64,000 bases of DNA from Spinacia oleracea (taxonomy: Eukaryota; Streptophyta; Magnoliopsida; Caryophyllales; Amaranthaceae), in NCBI RefSeq assembly GCF_020520425.1, contig NC_079488.1, positions 4,131,747-4,195,746 of the forward strand, given 5' to 3'. Made by a program: the position numbers and the translations under genes. The notes under the pieces were generated by a model. That model saw nothing but the letters and a program-made list of their open reading frames with translations. It was not told the origin of the DNA and did not search any database. Below, one piece after another: positions 50,059 to 62,730 of this stretch (position 1 is its first letter; each line of letters begins with the position of its first letter).

Positions 50059-50974
50059 TGTAACACCCCGACAATTCTCTCTTTTCTAAAATAACTTTTT
50101 AATATAAAACGTAGAGAATTATCAAGGCATTATCGCCCGTGTAAAAACGTAACGGCTTATTCAGAATTTTGCAGCGGAAAACATAAAACTAACCTTAGGT
50201 TTATAAATAATCGATTACAGGTTTAATCTCAAAAACCAACCAACGAAAATAAGGAAATATAAATAGTACGACAAGTTTAAAGTCAAAATTAACAAACCAA
50301 GTCACTTAGCAAAACAAAACTAAATACAAGCTCTCTAATCCCGATCCCCATGATGCATCATCTTCAAACCTGTAGATGGGCAATGCTTATTGATTCTTAG
50401 AGACTGCTCACCAAAGATGGGTCATCACAGGATCAATAAGGCATAGCCATGATCAACACACACAAACAAAGCACGTAATCATCAAAGCTGGGTACTACAT
50501 ACTAAAACAATAATAATCCTAACATGATACTATTGAACGAACAAACCTAACATGATACTAATAAAACACGAGTAAGGGCAGACAAAACATGTTAATTTGA
50601 CGACCACACTTGACTAGACTAGGCTAGACTGGACTAGACTTTTATAACAATAAAAGTTATTTTAATTGAAATAGTCAATGGACCGAGTTGCTACTAGAAA
50701 CTTCTTCTTCTTCACTAAGGAAGACGAGGTACGGGCGCGACTCCGTAAACCCCAATGACCTGCGATATCGAGGGACTTTTGAATAAAATAGAACCGGTGA
50801 TCAATCCGGCCCCAGAAAAAGCCATAGGCTACCCATGACCCCAACTCCTGATTGTCCGTCACTTTAGACGTGCACAGTCTAAAGCTATTGCTACTCAGTT
50901 TCACTTTACATGATTTATAAATTAAACTATGTTGTGACTCAACAATCAAATAAGGCATACAAACAACATTTATT
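50059..50974 (-). mobile_element. Gypsy-type LTR on minus strand, outer part
   Basis: Starts TGTAACACCCCGAC, the reverse of an LTR end GTCGGGGTGTTACA, which is like the end GTCGGGGCGTTACA of the plus-strand LTR at 3126. Sequence continues at 61501 after the Copia insertion. The far end is outside the window. Confidence 0.7.
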
Positions 50975-52028
50975 TGAAGGAAATAATGCCCTTGGTCCAA
51001 GTATGCATTCTATGTTAAGTCTAATAAATGCGGTTCAGTATTAATTAACAAGTTAATAATTCAGTGAGATCAAGTGAGCTGAATGCCTAGCTAGAGGCCG
51101 CTTCAGTTCAAGTGGAATTAATGATATTAATCCACAGCTTACTCTTGACTGAACCCGTAGGGTCACACAAATAGTACGTAAACGGATCAAGTATTTAATA
51201 GCATTAAATACTCCATCTATGAATATTCGGAACCGACGGATCTTGGTTTCAGTGGGAGCTAAGATCGTCACAGGCAAGGAATGAATACTCCGGAAACGAT
51301 GATATTGCCGGAAACGGAAATATGGATCGTATCGGAAATATAAATATTATCCAAGTCGTAGATGTTGCCGGAAACGGAAACATGGTACGTGTCGGAAAAT
51401 ATTATCGGAAATGGAAATATTGCCAGAATCGGAAATATTGCCGGAAACGGAAATATTGTCAGAATCGGAAATATTATCGGAATCGGAAAATAATTCCGGA
51501 AACGGAAATATTAAATATTTGTTCGAAACGGAAATTAATTCCGGAATCGGAAATATTAAATATTGTTCGTATCGGAAATGAATTCCGGAATCGGAAAATT
51601 TAATCGGAAGCGCATCGTACGAATAAGCATCGGACGAGGCCTGCCGGACGAGGCCCAGCACGAAGCCAGGCCATCGCCCAGCAAGCCAAGCGCGCCGCAC
51701 AAACAGCAACGCCAGGCCCAGCGCAAGGCCAGGCCCAGCAGGCTGCGCGCAGCGCGCACAGCGCGCACAGCACGCGCAGCGCGCAGCGCGCGCGGGCGCG
51801 GGCGCTGAGTGGGCTGCTGCTCGCGCACACGCATGGGGCCCATCGTGGCTGCCGTGCGTGTGTGTGCAAGTGTTTGTGTTCGTGCACGTTTCCTAAAACA
51901 TGCAGAGTTCGGTTAATGATTAAATTCCTAATTCTATTTGATAAAATTAATTAAATTAGAGTTCTTGTAGGATTCTAGGTTTAATTAATTTGTATCTGAA
52001 TAGGATTTCGATTCCCTTTCCATACCGC

Positions 52029-52036
52029 TATAAATA
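52029..52036 (+). promoter_or_regulatory. Copia LTR TATA box
   Basis: TATAAATA, repeated at 61132-61139 and 63742-63749, and as TATAAATAG at 38-46. Confidence 0.65.
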
Positions 52037-52145
52037 TGAGGCTAGGGCTCACAATTTATAAAACAAGTTTCAAAGTATTCAAAGTGAGTTTTTGAGAGAA
52101 AAATTCAGTCACACATTTGCCTATAAAGTGCCGAAAATAATAGTA

Positions 52146-52278
52146 CCTTAAGGGCGATTCTAGTTGGTCAATCTTAAGGCGGATCCGGACGTGCTGTGGA
52201 CTATCTACGGAGGGACGACACTTGGAGTCCTAAAGACTTGTTCTTGTTCGGTTCGGGCGCAGCTAGGGAAGGCACGCA
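52146..52278 (+). other. Highly conserved 133-nt LTR leader block
   Basis: Begins ccttaagggcgattctag, has a second cttaagg about 25 bases later, and ends gcgcagctaggga. It is nearly identical to 156-288, although that LTR is diverged on both sides. It also occurs at 61249-61381 and 63857-63988. It lies about 110 bases after the TATA box, thus in the transcript leader. Confidence 0.8.
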
Positions 52279-52393
52279 ACAAAGAGTATGCATCTAATCT
52301 ATGCTAAATGATTATGTGTAAATAATATGTTTTCCTGGGTTTATGGTTTTTCCGCATGATTTATGAATTGTCATATGTATCATAACCTAACAG

Positions 52394-52408
52394 TGGTATC
52401 ACGAGCCC
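52394..52408 (+). promoter_or_regulatory. Copia primer binding site
   Basis: TGGTATCACGAGCCC directly after the 5' LTR (one base gap), like TGGTATCAGAGC with one inserted base. Confidence 0.75.
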
Positions 52409-53199
52409 CTTATTATTTTCATAATCTAAATTGCATGAACATGGTTAAATATTACAAATTTGCAAGAATTAAAAGGGGTGATTAATTTTCGTAATTGTTA
52501 ATTAATTGCAAATTGCGTTTATTTAATTATACGTACGCAGTTTTTCGGCAGTTTCTTCGTTACTCATCCGAATTGAGTGATTTTTGTGTCAATTCCGCAT
52601 GTAAAAGGCATTCTAAAATTTTGACAAAAATAGTTTTTTTCTGCCGAACCCAGAATTCTCAAATTCGAAGCCTAACTATGACTTTTCGAAGGTTTTAGTT
52701 TTTCGAATGCAAAATTTCGTAAATTTAAGATGTTAAATTAAATATTTGCGATTCTTGTTGATAAATCTTGAATTTTTGATTGACCTACTGCATATGTTTA
52801 ACAAGTTTGAATGTCTAGTCTTGTTAATTATGCAATCTAATTTGTAATTATGATTAATTTGTTGAAAATTAGAATAATTTAGAATTAATTTGATTTTCAT
52901 AATTAATTGTAATTTAATTAGAAACCTATGATTAAAAACCACCATAAAAATTGTAAATTTATGATAAATTTTAAATTTTTATGACCTAGACTTGAATCCA
53001 TAACAATCGGAAATCAATTGAATAATAAATTTTCGATTTTTCGCCCTAAAATAATGAAATTAATATTATTTATTAATTTGTCATTAATTTTAAATATAAA
53101 TTTTAAATTTTTATGCGATTCGTTCATAAAACTTGCACGCACGAAGCAATGGACGCTTCGTGTTACCCTTAAGGGGTGTTGTATAATGCGGGCATGCGA

Positions 53200-53815
53200 C
53201 GACGAGCAAGGGAGCTCGTCGCCCGTGCGGCACGAATGCAATGAGCAAGGGCGTAGTGCACGAGCACAAGGCAGCAGCCCTGCCTTGTGTCGTGTGCCAC
53301 GAGCAATGGACGAATGGGCATGGGCGAAGGGCGAGCCAAGGCAGTCGCGTGTGGGCAGCAAGCGAGCTGCGCCACAACGCGCGCTGCCTCGCACAAGAGC
53401 GCGCAGCCTCGCGCGCAGCGAGCGCAAGCTCGCGTGCCACGAGCGCTGCGCCCAGCATTGCTCGCGCGCACAGCGAGCGATGTCGCCCGCCCAGCGAGCG
53501 ATGTCGCGCGCCCAGCGAGCGATGGCTCGCGCGCCCAGCGAGCGATGGCTCGCGCGCCCAGCGAGCGATGGCTCGCGCGCCCAGCGAGCGATGTCGCGCG
53601 CCTAGCGAGCGATGTCGCGCGCCCAGCGAGCGATGTCGCGCGCGCACTGCGAGCGATAGCTCGCGTGCGATGAGCGCTGGCGCGCGCAGCGAGCACCAAT
53701 GCGTGCGGAGGCTTGCGATGGGGATGCAGCAGCTATGCGACGAGCGCATGGGCTGCGCGCACATGGCCAGCAATGGCTGTGTGCGTGCGGCCCATGGGCG
53801 TGCAACGCGTAGGGT
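53200..53815. repeat. GC-rich repeat island in Copia interior
   Basis: An abrupt CpG-rich stretch in AT-rich surroundings. Its core (about 53440-53690) repeats cgcgcgcccagcgagcgatg. Long frames open on all six frames, which shows they are a composition effect. Confidence 0.85.
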
Positions 53816-56800
53816 GTTTGCGTTACGATTAAAGATCGTTTTGAATGTTTAATTTGAAAATTTCAGTTCACGTAATTTTAATTAATTTTAAAATTAATAA
53901 TTTAAATTATTTTCTTGGATTTTAATTTTGAATATTATAATTATAATAAATGTTATTTATTCTAATTATTTTACTAAAATTAAAATCATGAATTAATTTA
54001 AATGCGACTGAAATTAAATTAAACTTTTTGGATTCAATTATAAATTTATATGAGCTTTAAATTTTAATTAAATTTGTATGTTTCCGGTTAGACTAGAAAT
54101 ACATTTTTATGTTTAAAATTGGTAAAGCATATGAATTTATTGGTTTAAGTGGGAGCGCTTTTTAGTCATAAACTCTTGATTAGGTCTACAAATCCTTAAG
54201 GTTAAAACAACTTGATTAGAATTAATAAGGACTGAATAATTGGTAGATTATTGGTGCCCTTGATTAATTGCTGCAAATGTTTACGTGATGCATAATGTGT
54301 TTTACTAACCAGCTATGTGGGCCATTCATGATAATGAATGGGTGAATGGTATATATTGTATATGTACTGTTTTGCAGGTTATGAAGTGACTAGTATGGCC
54401 CAAATAGGATAGAAAATATGGTCTGCGTACCATTAATTTGAATGTAATTGGTCTAAAGTACCAAAGTTATTTTTCAATTCAAATATGGTCTGCGTACCAT
54501 TTAATAGTTTAATTAGTTATAGATTATCCTATTTGAAGAAAATGGTGCCTCCCATGGAGATTTTCAAGACGGACTTTGAAGTTAAAGCTTCAAGATGAAG
54601 TCGGGCCATACTAGATCACAAATATCTTATGCATGTTTTAAGTTATTTATTGCTTTTAAATATGTCTTAAAATGCATGAGATCAAAAGCTTGATTATGTT
54701 GCATGATTAAGGATTTTAGTTCACTTAAAATCTAACCAACATAGTAAGAGCCTTAAGTTCCAAACTTAAAAATTGAGTTATAAGGTGCCATGCCAAAATA
54801 TACACTTGCTTGGATATCCTTTACATCAATCTAGTAATAGTTTTCGCTCAGCGAGGTGTTACTTATTGGTCCTAAAGGGGCAAGGTACACAAATAATTGT
54901 GAGTACACGTTAGTTTTGGTGAAACTCAACGATATAAGTAAGGAGTCCTTTTATGTCGTGGCAAAATCGATAGGTTTACCTAATAAGTTCTTAGACGTAC
55001 CTATCAACCAAGAGTAGTTTCTAGACTATTAGCAAAAGGCTTTTGCTTACCTAAAATGTTTTAGGATTAAGTCGACAAACTGTGCTTAGTTCTTCAATGA
55101 TTTTAGGATCTTGGAATCATTTTATTCACACCTGCCGGAACAATAAAATCGAATAAAATGCTAATAACTTGTTTGAATTGCATGGTTGCTTTAATTTCAA
55201 GTTATTATTCATGATAAATGTTTAGACTTTGCATGCTTCAATGTATGTTTTAATTATTGTTTATAATTAAATATCTTGCACTGCAATAAATCCTTTTAGA
55301 AAGGTAACAGTAAATTTCCTCGATTGGTAGTGAATCCAAGAACGATTCACGGAAAAGAGAGAAAGTGAGCAATTTAAAATGTACGTTTCTTATATCGACT
55401 TTTATGGTTGTTTTCGAATATCAAAATTGAATAGCAAACCAATTGGTGCTTGTGAATTCAAAATACACTGTAGTTTTGAGATCATAAAGCATTGAGTTTA
55501 ATACGCTCAGCTTTACCAATGGTTAACAACCTAATATCTTTGTCCATTTAATTCTCGAATGAGTCTAGTCCCTAGACATTCGAATAGATCGATGCTTAGA
55601 GAACTTTAGAAGCTTCTGGTAAGATCATCTAGTTGAAACAAAATATTCAACATAAATCAAAATGGTAAAGAACCTTGTTGGTGACATTGGACATGTCTAA
55701 CAAAGTATAAAAGTCAACACTAAAGAATTCAATAAGACTATAAGAAAGGGTACAAGAAATAGGAAAACGAGGAACAAATGAAAGGAATTTACGATTCCGT
55801 TTCTACCTATAAATTTATGTTTAAAGAGAAGTGACCTAGCAATCAAACTTCCTTGGTATCATATACCGCTTGAGGTTCTTACTTCGGTAATAACTCAAAC
55901 AATGGAAGCTAGGATACACTAATGACCTACAAGTGGGAAATGAAGCATGGCATTGCTACATTAATTGTAGGGTCATCTAGTTTGTTTTAAGTCCTTTCAA
56001 AGGCTGGAACTAAATGGCTATTTTGTTCCATAATCAGCATACCTAAATTTCTGCTTCAAACACAGAAAGACTCACATTCAGAAGAACAAAAAAAATGCTT
56101 GTTTGTTTGTTTATGGTCATTTACGGAATGAGTCAATATGCTTGATTAAAACAAACAACTCTTTAAAGAACTTTACTAGGTTCAAATCAACCCCTTGATT
56201 TGAGTTCCACTAATCTTTGGCATTGTTACTTAGACTATATCAACAAGTTAACATTCAAAAGCTCTATTTTAATGGACTTTTGAAAGTTCATTGATTTCTA
56301 GATCAATTTAAGACAACTAGTCTTACTTGTTTAAAGTAACAAAAGATATGAACTATTGTTAGAACGCCTAGACAATAGAGTTCAAAGCTAAAGAAAGATT
56401 TTATGACTTTATTATTTCACATGGATTCGAGTGAATATAGGTTTATTTACTCAAATGTGATATAAGTTGAATCTGTTTAGCTAGTTCAAAGATTCAGAAG
56501 TATAAAATCCACTTGGCAAGAAATCATAAAGATCTAGGTTAGATCATGTTGATGATTACTTGAGACCAAATATGATCATCAATGATTGTGTGTTGTAATT
56601 TCACAATCTAGCTCCATAAGATATGGCATATCTACGTTGGAATGATCGAAGTCAATTAGTACTTGATTCGATCAATGATGAATCATAAAGACTTTTCCTA
56701 TAATTTCTAAAACAAAATGCTCAACTACCACCAAACTAAACCAAATTCGTCAAAGCTATTGAAAAGTAATTTCAGAATATCTTTTCATAATATATCTAAA

Positions 56801-57480
56801 GAGTTCCTAAACTCAGTGGGAGCTTAGTGTTTGTTATTCAACAAACTAAGGCCCAAGTATAGATATATGTTTCATTGTGATTTATTCAAATGAGACACAA
56901 GGGTATTGTTTCTACCACGAATTTTTGAGAACATAATGTTTGTTTGCTCGAAATAATGTCCTTTTGGAGATTCGTTTCCAAAATGACAAGTGGGAGAAAA
57001 TAGACCTCGAAAGTTTTCGAAGCGAACAACAAACATAAACGGACATTCCGGAGGCTTTTCGAAGTGCTTCAGAAAATCCGAACTTATTCTTTAAGACTTT
57101 AGAAGTGGCTTTAAAGAATAGACATCTCTTAGAAGACTTTACAAGTGCTTCAAGGAGAACAGAATATTCAAAGGACTTTAAGTGGCTATTGATATTCTAA
57201 TGTTTGATGTTCTATACCCAAGTAGGCATAGAATTCAAGTCACTGAAACTATGAGATTCTTCTATTAGATAGTAAAGAAACATAGAGATCGGGTCAATGA
57301 AACTATGAGATTCTTCTATTAAATAGTGAAGAAACCTACAACTTGCAGTCAAACTATTATCATGTAGATTAATGAGTTTGTGACTTGTAAGAAAGCTATG
57401 ACGAAACCTAGATTCCCTAAAATGGTTAGAGGCCATATATAGACTCAAATGTTTTAAATGGTTAGAGGCCATAAAACATA
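53816..57480 (+). mobile_element. Copia interior, decayed, no readable frames
   Basis: AT-rich with stops in all frames. A phrase at about 55108 (ttaggatcttggaatcattt) may be the remains of the protease motif. Position suggests former gag and integrase, but I cannot show it. Confidence 0.5.
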
Positions 57481-57509
57481 CTCAATGTTTTGATGACAAA
57501 ATTGAAATT

Positions 57510-57722
57510 TTGTTGATTTGCAAGAATGGGTTCACACCTATTGGTTGCAAGTTTGTTTTAAGGATAAAAACCATCAAACATGGAATTGTGTTCACACACA
57601 AAGCTAGATTAGTTGCTAAAGGTTACAAGCAAATTCATGGTGTAAATTGTGTTGAAACCTCATGCATAATCGTAATGCTCAAGTCTATAATTCAAGCAAT
57701 GATTGCATATTGGTACATATAG
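57510..57722 (+). pseudogene. Copia reverse transcriptase fragment
   Basis: The translated piece reads GCKFVLRIKTIKHG then HKARLVAKGYKQIHGVN, matching the conserved Copia reverse-transcriptase start (GCKWVFKIK ... KARLVAKG). The frame stops soon after and no intact catalytic YVDD block was found. Confidence 0.85.
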
Positions 57723-58799
57723 CAATTGGATGACAAAACGTATTCCTCAATCAAATGTTGGAATAAACTATGTACATGGTATGTCATAGGATTTGTGGAT
57801 CCAAATAAATGCTTGAAAGAGAAAGCTAGCTTATAAAATCTAAGTACAGATTTAAGCAAGCAATTGGGAATTGGAACTGTATTTTAAGTGAAGCTAATAA
57901 GCATTTTAGTTTCATAAAATATACATGATTCTTATACATATATAAGAAGTTTAGTGGGAGTACATAAAAACTTAATTGGTCCTATGTGTATCACACACAT
58001 ATCTCTCTATTGTAAAATAACATTCAAATGCTAATGACTTAGATTTGAGATTATTCATCAATGATGGACCATGGCGAAACTTAGTACATACTGGGTATTA
58101 AGATCTATTTACAAAGATCTTATGATATTGTTTTGGATTAAGTAATGGCATTTACTAAATCAAACACGAAAGTCTCCATTGGAGATATTCGACCCATGTG
58201 AATAAATCTAAGTAAAGGATGTTTGAACTATGTATAAGCATTTACTAAGTTAAACATCAAAGGATCTAAATAAGATTCTTAACCTATATTATATGTCAAA
58301 GAATTTAGCTGAATTTAGTATCTACTGAAACTAGATAAGCTAAAGTTACATGAATAGAATTCAATTGGGAATTATTCTGCAAAAGAATTTATCATGTATG
58401 ATATAATATGAGGATCGCCAAAAACGTATCGTATGACTTTAGGCATGACGAACATATACCAATCTCTATTGATCTAAGTGAAGATCAACTAGATTGAGAT
58501 CAAGAATACTTATGGTACTTGAAAAGGTACATAGGAATAGTTCTTGATTCAAGGAAATAAAGATATGCTAAATATTGATGCTACACGCATAAACACTGGC
58601 AAAGGATCAAGCAAAGACCCTTTGGAGTTAACCATTGACAAGGGCGAGCTAAAGAGCATCGTGTTTCGAAATGGCAACATGGATTGGAGACCATGAGTTG
58701 TTGCGTGGGAAATTAAAATATTAATTTCTATGTTCTAAGATACAGCTGGAAAGTCTTCCACATATCTGTGAACTGCTTGGATAAGCAAATCCAAACAAA

Positions 58800-59170
58800 G
58801 CATCACTAGCAACCTAAACAGTTGAAGTAAAAGTACTTATTGCCTAAGAAGCAATAAAACAGAGTTGTTTATGTTAATTAGTTCTTCATTGAACTTGGGA
58901 AGATCACATGTCTGTTGACTTAATGGTTCTTCATTGCAAAATGCGTAGTACCACTAATGTAGCAAGAAAGACTAGATCACAAAATAAACATACTCAAAAG
59001 ATCTTATCATCATATCTCGAAGAACATTCGATGAAAAGGATATTAAGATTGGCAAAGCATGATAACTAAACCTATGCAACAAGTGAGAAGCAACACTCAC
59101 ATTGTAGCACTGGAAATCAAGCATAGCTTTGAATTCCATGAACTGTTTTAGAAGATGGGTTTGAGGCCCA
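58800..59170 (+). pseudogene. Copia RNase H fragment
   Basis: Weak match to the 3' end of Copia pol: a TVEAKY-like phrase near 58820, a sequence like KHI..YH near 58980-59010 and a KAFE-like phrase near 59125. Stops and frameshifts throughout. Confidence 0.5.
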
Positions 59171-59990
59171 TGGTTGTAAAACATTGGGGTTGAACATTTA
59201 TCATATATGAAATGTGTTTTCATATTCCATTTAATCTTGGTTTAGTATTAAATGATGAGTCCCTTCAAATTTGACGATATATTCAAGATGGACTGTCAGG
59301 ACCAGTCCTGTGACTAAGAAATGTCTATCAAGTGAACTTGAATGTCAAAGGTTGAAAATGGTCCCTAATCGGAGTTTTCTATAAAATTGGACGCATAGAA
59401 AACGTTAGACGATTAGAATGCAAGATGACTAGTAGTTCTGTTTCTTGAACTATGTGGACATGGAAATGTCATAATCATTTGCATAGATACTTACTTTGGG
59501 AAGACTAGTATCGGACGAGACCTATGAAACTTTACTGTAAGAGATGAAAGTCTGTCATAAGTAAATTTCATTAAATTATTAGACACTAAATCCTCAATAC
59601 CTGAGTGATTTGAAGATTACTTGTTTGAGAACTGGTTGCTTTGACGTTGACCAACCGTCGCACCGTAAAAGGAGGCTATAAAGGCAACGCTCAGGTAATC
59701 ACCTATCAAACGAAGTCTAATCTCAAGATCGCAAGATTGGGATTGTCCTCCCATAAATCGGGATGAGATGCTTAAAAGTTGTACAAGGCCACTCGGAGAG
59801 CTAGAAACTGTGAAATGCATGGCCGTGCTCGGATGAATCATAGGCTATGATTATCTGTTTATTTGATCAGTTGAACTCTGAAACCGAGGAACACCTCTGG
59901 ACATAATAAGGATGACAACTCTTACCTTATGTTCAAGAGCAAGCATCGAGCGACAAAGGAATTAGGAAATGCACACTTGTCCCTAAGGAC

Positions 59991-60001
59991 AAGTGGGAGA
60001 C
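59991..60001 (+). promoter_or_regulatory. Copia polypurine tract
   Basis: AAGTGGGAGA just before the 3' LTR, the standard Copia priming site. Similar caagtgggaga occurs inside the element at about 56988. Confidence 0.75.
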
Positions 60002-61495
60002 TGAAGGAAATAATGCCCTTGGTCCAAGTATGCATTCTATGTTAAGTCTAATAAATGCGGTTCAGTATTAATTAACAAGTTAATAATTCAGTGAGATCAA
60101 GTGAGCTGAATGCCTAGCTAGAGGCCGCTTCAGTTCAAGTGGAATTAATGATATTAATCCACAGCTTACTCTTGACTGAACCCGTAGGGTCACACAAATA
60201 GTACGTAAACGGATCAAGTATTTAATAGCATTAAATACTCCATCTATGAATATTCGGAACCGACGGATCTTGGTTTCAGTGGGAGCTAAGATCGTCACAG
60301 GCAAGGAATGAATACTCCGGAAACGATGATATTGCCGGAAACGGAAATATGGATCGTATCGGAAATATAAATATTATCCAAGTCGTAGATGTTGCCGGAA
60401 ACGGAAACATGGTACGTGTCGGAAAATATTATCGGAAATGGAAATATTGCCAGAATCGGAAATATTGCCGGAAACGGAAATATTGTCAGAATCGGAAATA
60501 TTATCGGAATCGGAAAATAATTCCGGAAACGGAAATATTAAATATTTGTTCGAAACGGAAATTAATTCCGGAATCGGAAATATTAAATATTGTTCGTATC
60601 GGAAATGAATTCCGGAATCGGAAAATTTAATCGGAAGCGCATCGTACGAATAAGCATCGGACGAGGCCTGCCGGACGAGGCCCAGCACGAAGCCAGGCCA
60701 TCGCCCAGCAAGCCAAGCGCGCCGCACAAACAGCAACGCCAGGCCCAGCGCAAGGCCAGGCCCAGCAGGCTGCGCGCAGCGCGCAGCGCGCACAGCACGC
60801 GCAGCGCGCAGCGCGCACAGCACGCGCAGCGCGCAGCGCGCACAGCACGCGCAGCGCGCAGCGCGCACAGCGCGCACAGCACGCGCAGCGCGCAGCGCGC
60901 GCGGGCGCTGAGTGGGCTGCTGCTCGCGCACACGCATGGGGCCCATCGTGGCTGCCGTGCGTGTGTGTGCAAGTGTTTGTGTTCGTGCACGTTTCCTAAA
61001 ACATGCAGAGTTCGGTTAATGATTAAATTCCTAATTCTATTTGATAAAATTAATTAAATTAGAGTTCTTGTAGGATTCTAGGTTTAATTAATTTGTATCT
61101 GAATAGGATTTCGATTCCCTTTCCATACCGCTATAAATATGAGGCTAGGGCTCACAATTTATAAAACAAGTTTCAAAGTATTCAAAGTGAGTTTTTGAGA
61201 GAAAAATTCAGTCACACATTTGCCTATAAAGTGCCGAAAATAATAGTACCTTAAGGGCGATTCTAGTTGGTCAATCTTAAGGCGGATCCGGACGTGCTGT
61301 GGACTATCTACGGAGGGACGACACTTGGAGTCCTAAAGACTTGTTCTTGTTCGGTTCGGGCGCAGCTAGGGAAGGCACGCAACAAAGAGTATGCATCTAA
61401 TCTATGCTAAATGATTATGTGTAAATAATATGTTTTCCTGGGTTTATGGTTTTTCCGCATGATTTATGAATTGTCATATGTATCATAACCTAACA
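60002..61495 (+). repeat. 3' LTR of Copia element
   Basis: Same as the 5' LTR by eye except for about 76 extra bases of gcgcagcgcgcacagcac repeat near 60780-60900. Confidence 0.95.
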
Positions 61496-61500
61496 TTATT

Positions 61501-62730
61501 CACGACTGTTTTTATCTTGGAATTAAGTAAATGATCACAGAGATGTCAATCAAGACATATTCCAATTAATTCAACCTTTCCTTTAATACTGATCAACCCT
61601 CTATGTGGGTATAAGGTTTCAACTAACTAAACAAGGTCCTCGCCCCTCATAAAGTAGTGAAAAACTAAAAGGGAACAACGATCAATCGATCTGAATCAAT
61701 GTATATAAAATAAATTTCCCAACTGACATGCTTGCATCAATAATCCATACTAACATGTTATAATTCTCATAACGAAATATATATGCTCAACATGTCCATC
61801 CAACAATATTAAATATGCACTTTCAACATAACCAAGTTCATCAACAATTTCAACATGGTTTCAACAAATCACACACATTTCAAGCACACAGGTATGTACG
61901 TACCTTGTGTAAACAAACTGATAGGCCACTTTAACGAATTCAAAAGTCGCCTACAAAGAATTCTCCGCCTAAAAACAACCAATAAAATTCCCCAATCAAT
62001 ATCCAACAATTTACAGCAATACTAAAGTACTCTAAATACACCCTAAACATATTTTGAACCATCCCCAACATCGAAACTTAACTAAATAACCTCCAAGCAT
62101 AATAACTATTAAACTAATGATCCCAAAACGTTCTAAACTCCAATAAAACATTCCTTTGAAAATTTCCAGCAATATAAAATAATTTCAAACGTCCATAAAA
62201 CCTAATCAACGTTCTTAAAATCATAAAAATAATAACTAATAACTTATAATCATTCTACCATTATTTTAGAATATTAAAACCTTAAAAATCCACGCTTTAA
62301 TACTTAAAATCATTATTTCATTTCAATTACCTAATCTGAAAATTAGTAATTTAATTATGCAAACTTAAAATTCTTAAATCCACAATTAAATCATAAAGCT
62401 TATAATTTAAATTCAAGAAAAGCAATTTAAATTATTAAAACGTTATTAAATTCATTATTTAAACATAATATGTAAATCTGAAAATTCTAGTTAAATCATA
62501 AAAACATATAATTTAAATTCAAGAACATAATTTAAATTCAAGAGCATAAATTCAAATTAATAAACTTAATTAAAAGATTTAAATAACTTAGGGTTTAAGA
62601 AATAACCAAAAGGAGAGAGAACAAGAAGCTGCCGGGCGGACAAGGTGGTGCGGCGGCGTGAAGGTGGTCGCGGCTGTGCGGCGGCTAGCAGGGTGGTGGC
62701 CGCACTGGTGGGCGGCGGTTGTGGTGGTAG
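61501..62730 (-). mobile_element. Gypsy-type LTR on minus strand, continued
   Basis: Continues 50974 after the Copia insertion. The GC-rich end (62628-62730), read on the minus strand, is a C-rich ccgccg tract like the leader of the LTR at 577. Mostly AT-rich, no gene. Confidence 0.6.

Larger units (their letters stand above)
50975..52392 (+). repeat. 5' LTR of Copia element
   Basis: Starts TGAAGGAAATAATGCCC and ends ATAACCTAACA. Contains tandem cggaaatatt-type repeats (51290-51610), a gcgcacagc array (51740-51800), a TATA box at 52029-52036 and the conserved block 52146-52278. Confidence 0.95.
50975..61495 (+). mobile_element. Complete Ty1/Copia element with decayed coding region
   Basis: LTRs 50975-52392 (1418 bp) and 60002-61495 (1494 bp). 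Target duplication TTATT at 50970-50974 and 61496-61500. Primer site at 52394 and purine tract AAGTGGGAGA at 59991-60000. Interior 7.6 kb. Only fragments of pol remain: a reverse-transcriptase piece at 57510-57700 and an RNase H-like stretch at about 58800-59170, both with stops. The LTR family is close to 1-401 and 62731-64000. Confidence 0.93.

Noticed and set aside
53018..53852. Several overlapping frames of 128-220 codons on both strands
   Set aside because: They cover the same GC-rich repeat in all six frames and translate to repeats such as RSLGARHRSLGARHR. GC-rich DNA has few stops, so this is not coding evidence.
60374..61057. Frames of 135-190 codons in the Copia 3' LTR (also 51347-51887 and 63024-63683)
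   Set aside because: They read through cggaaatatt and gcgcacagc repeats on both strands and change length with repeat number.
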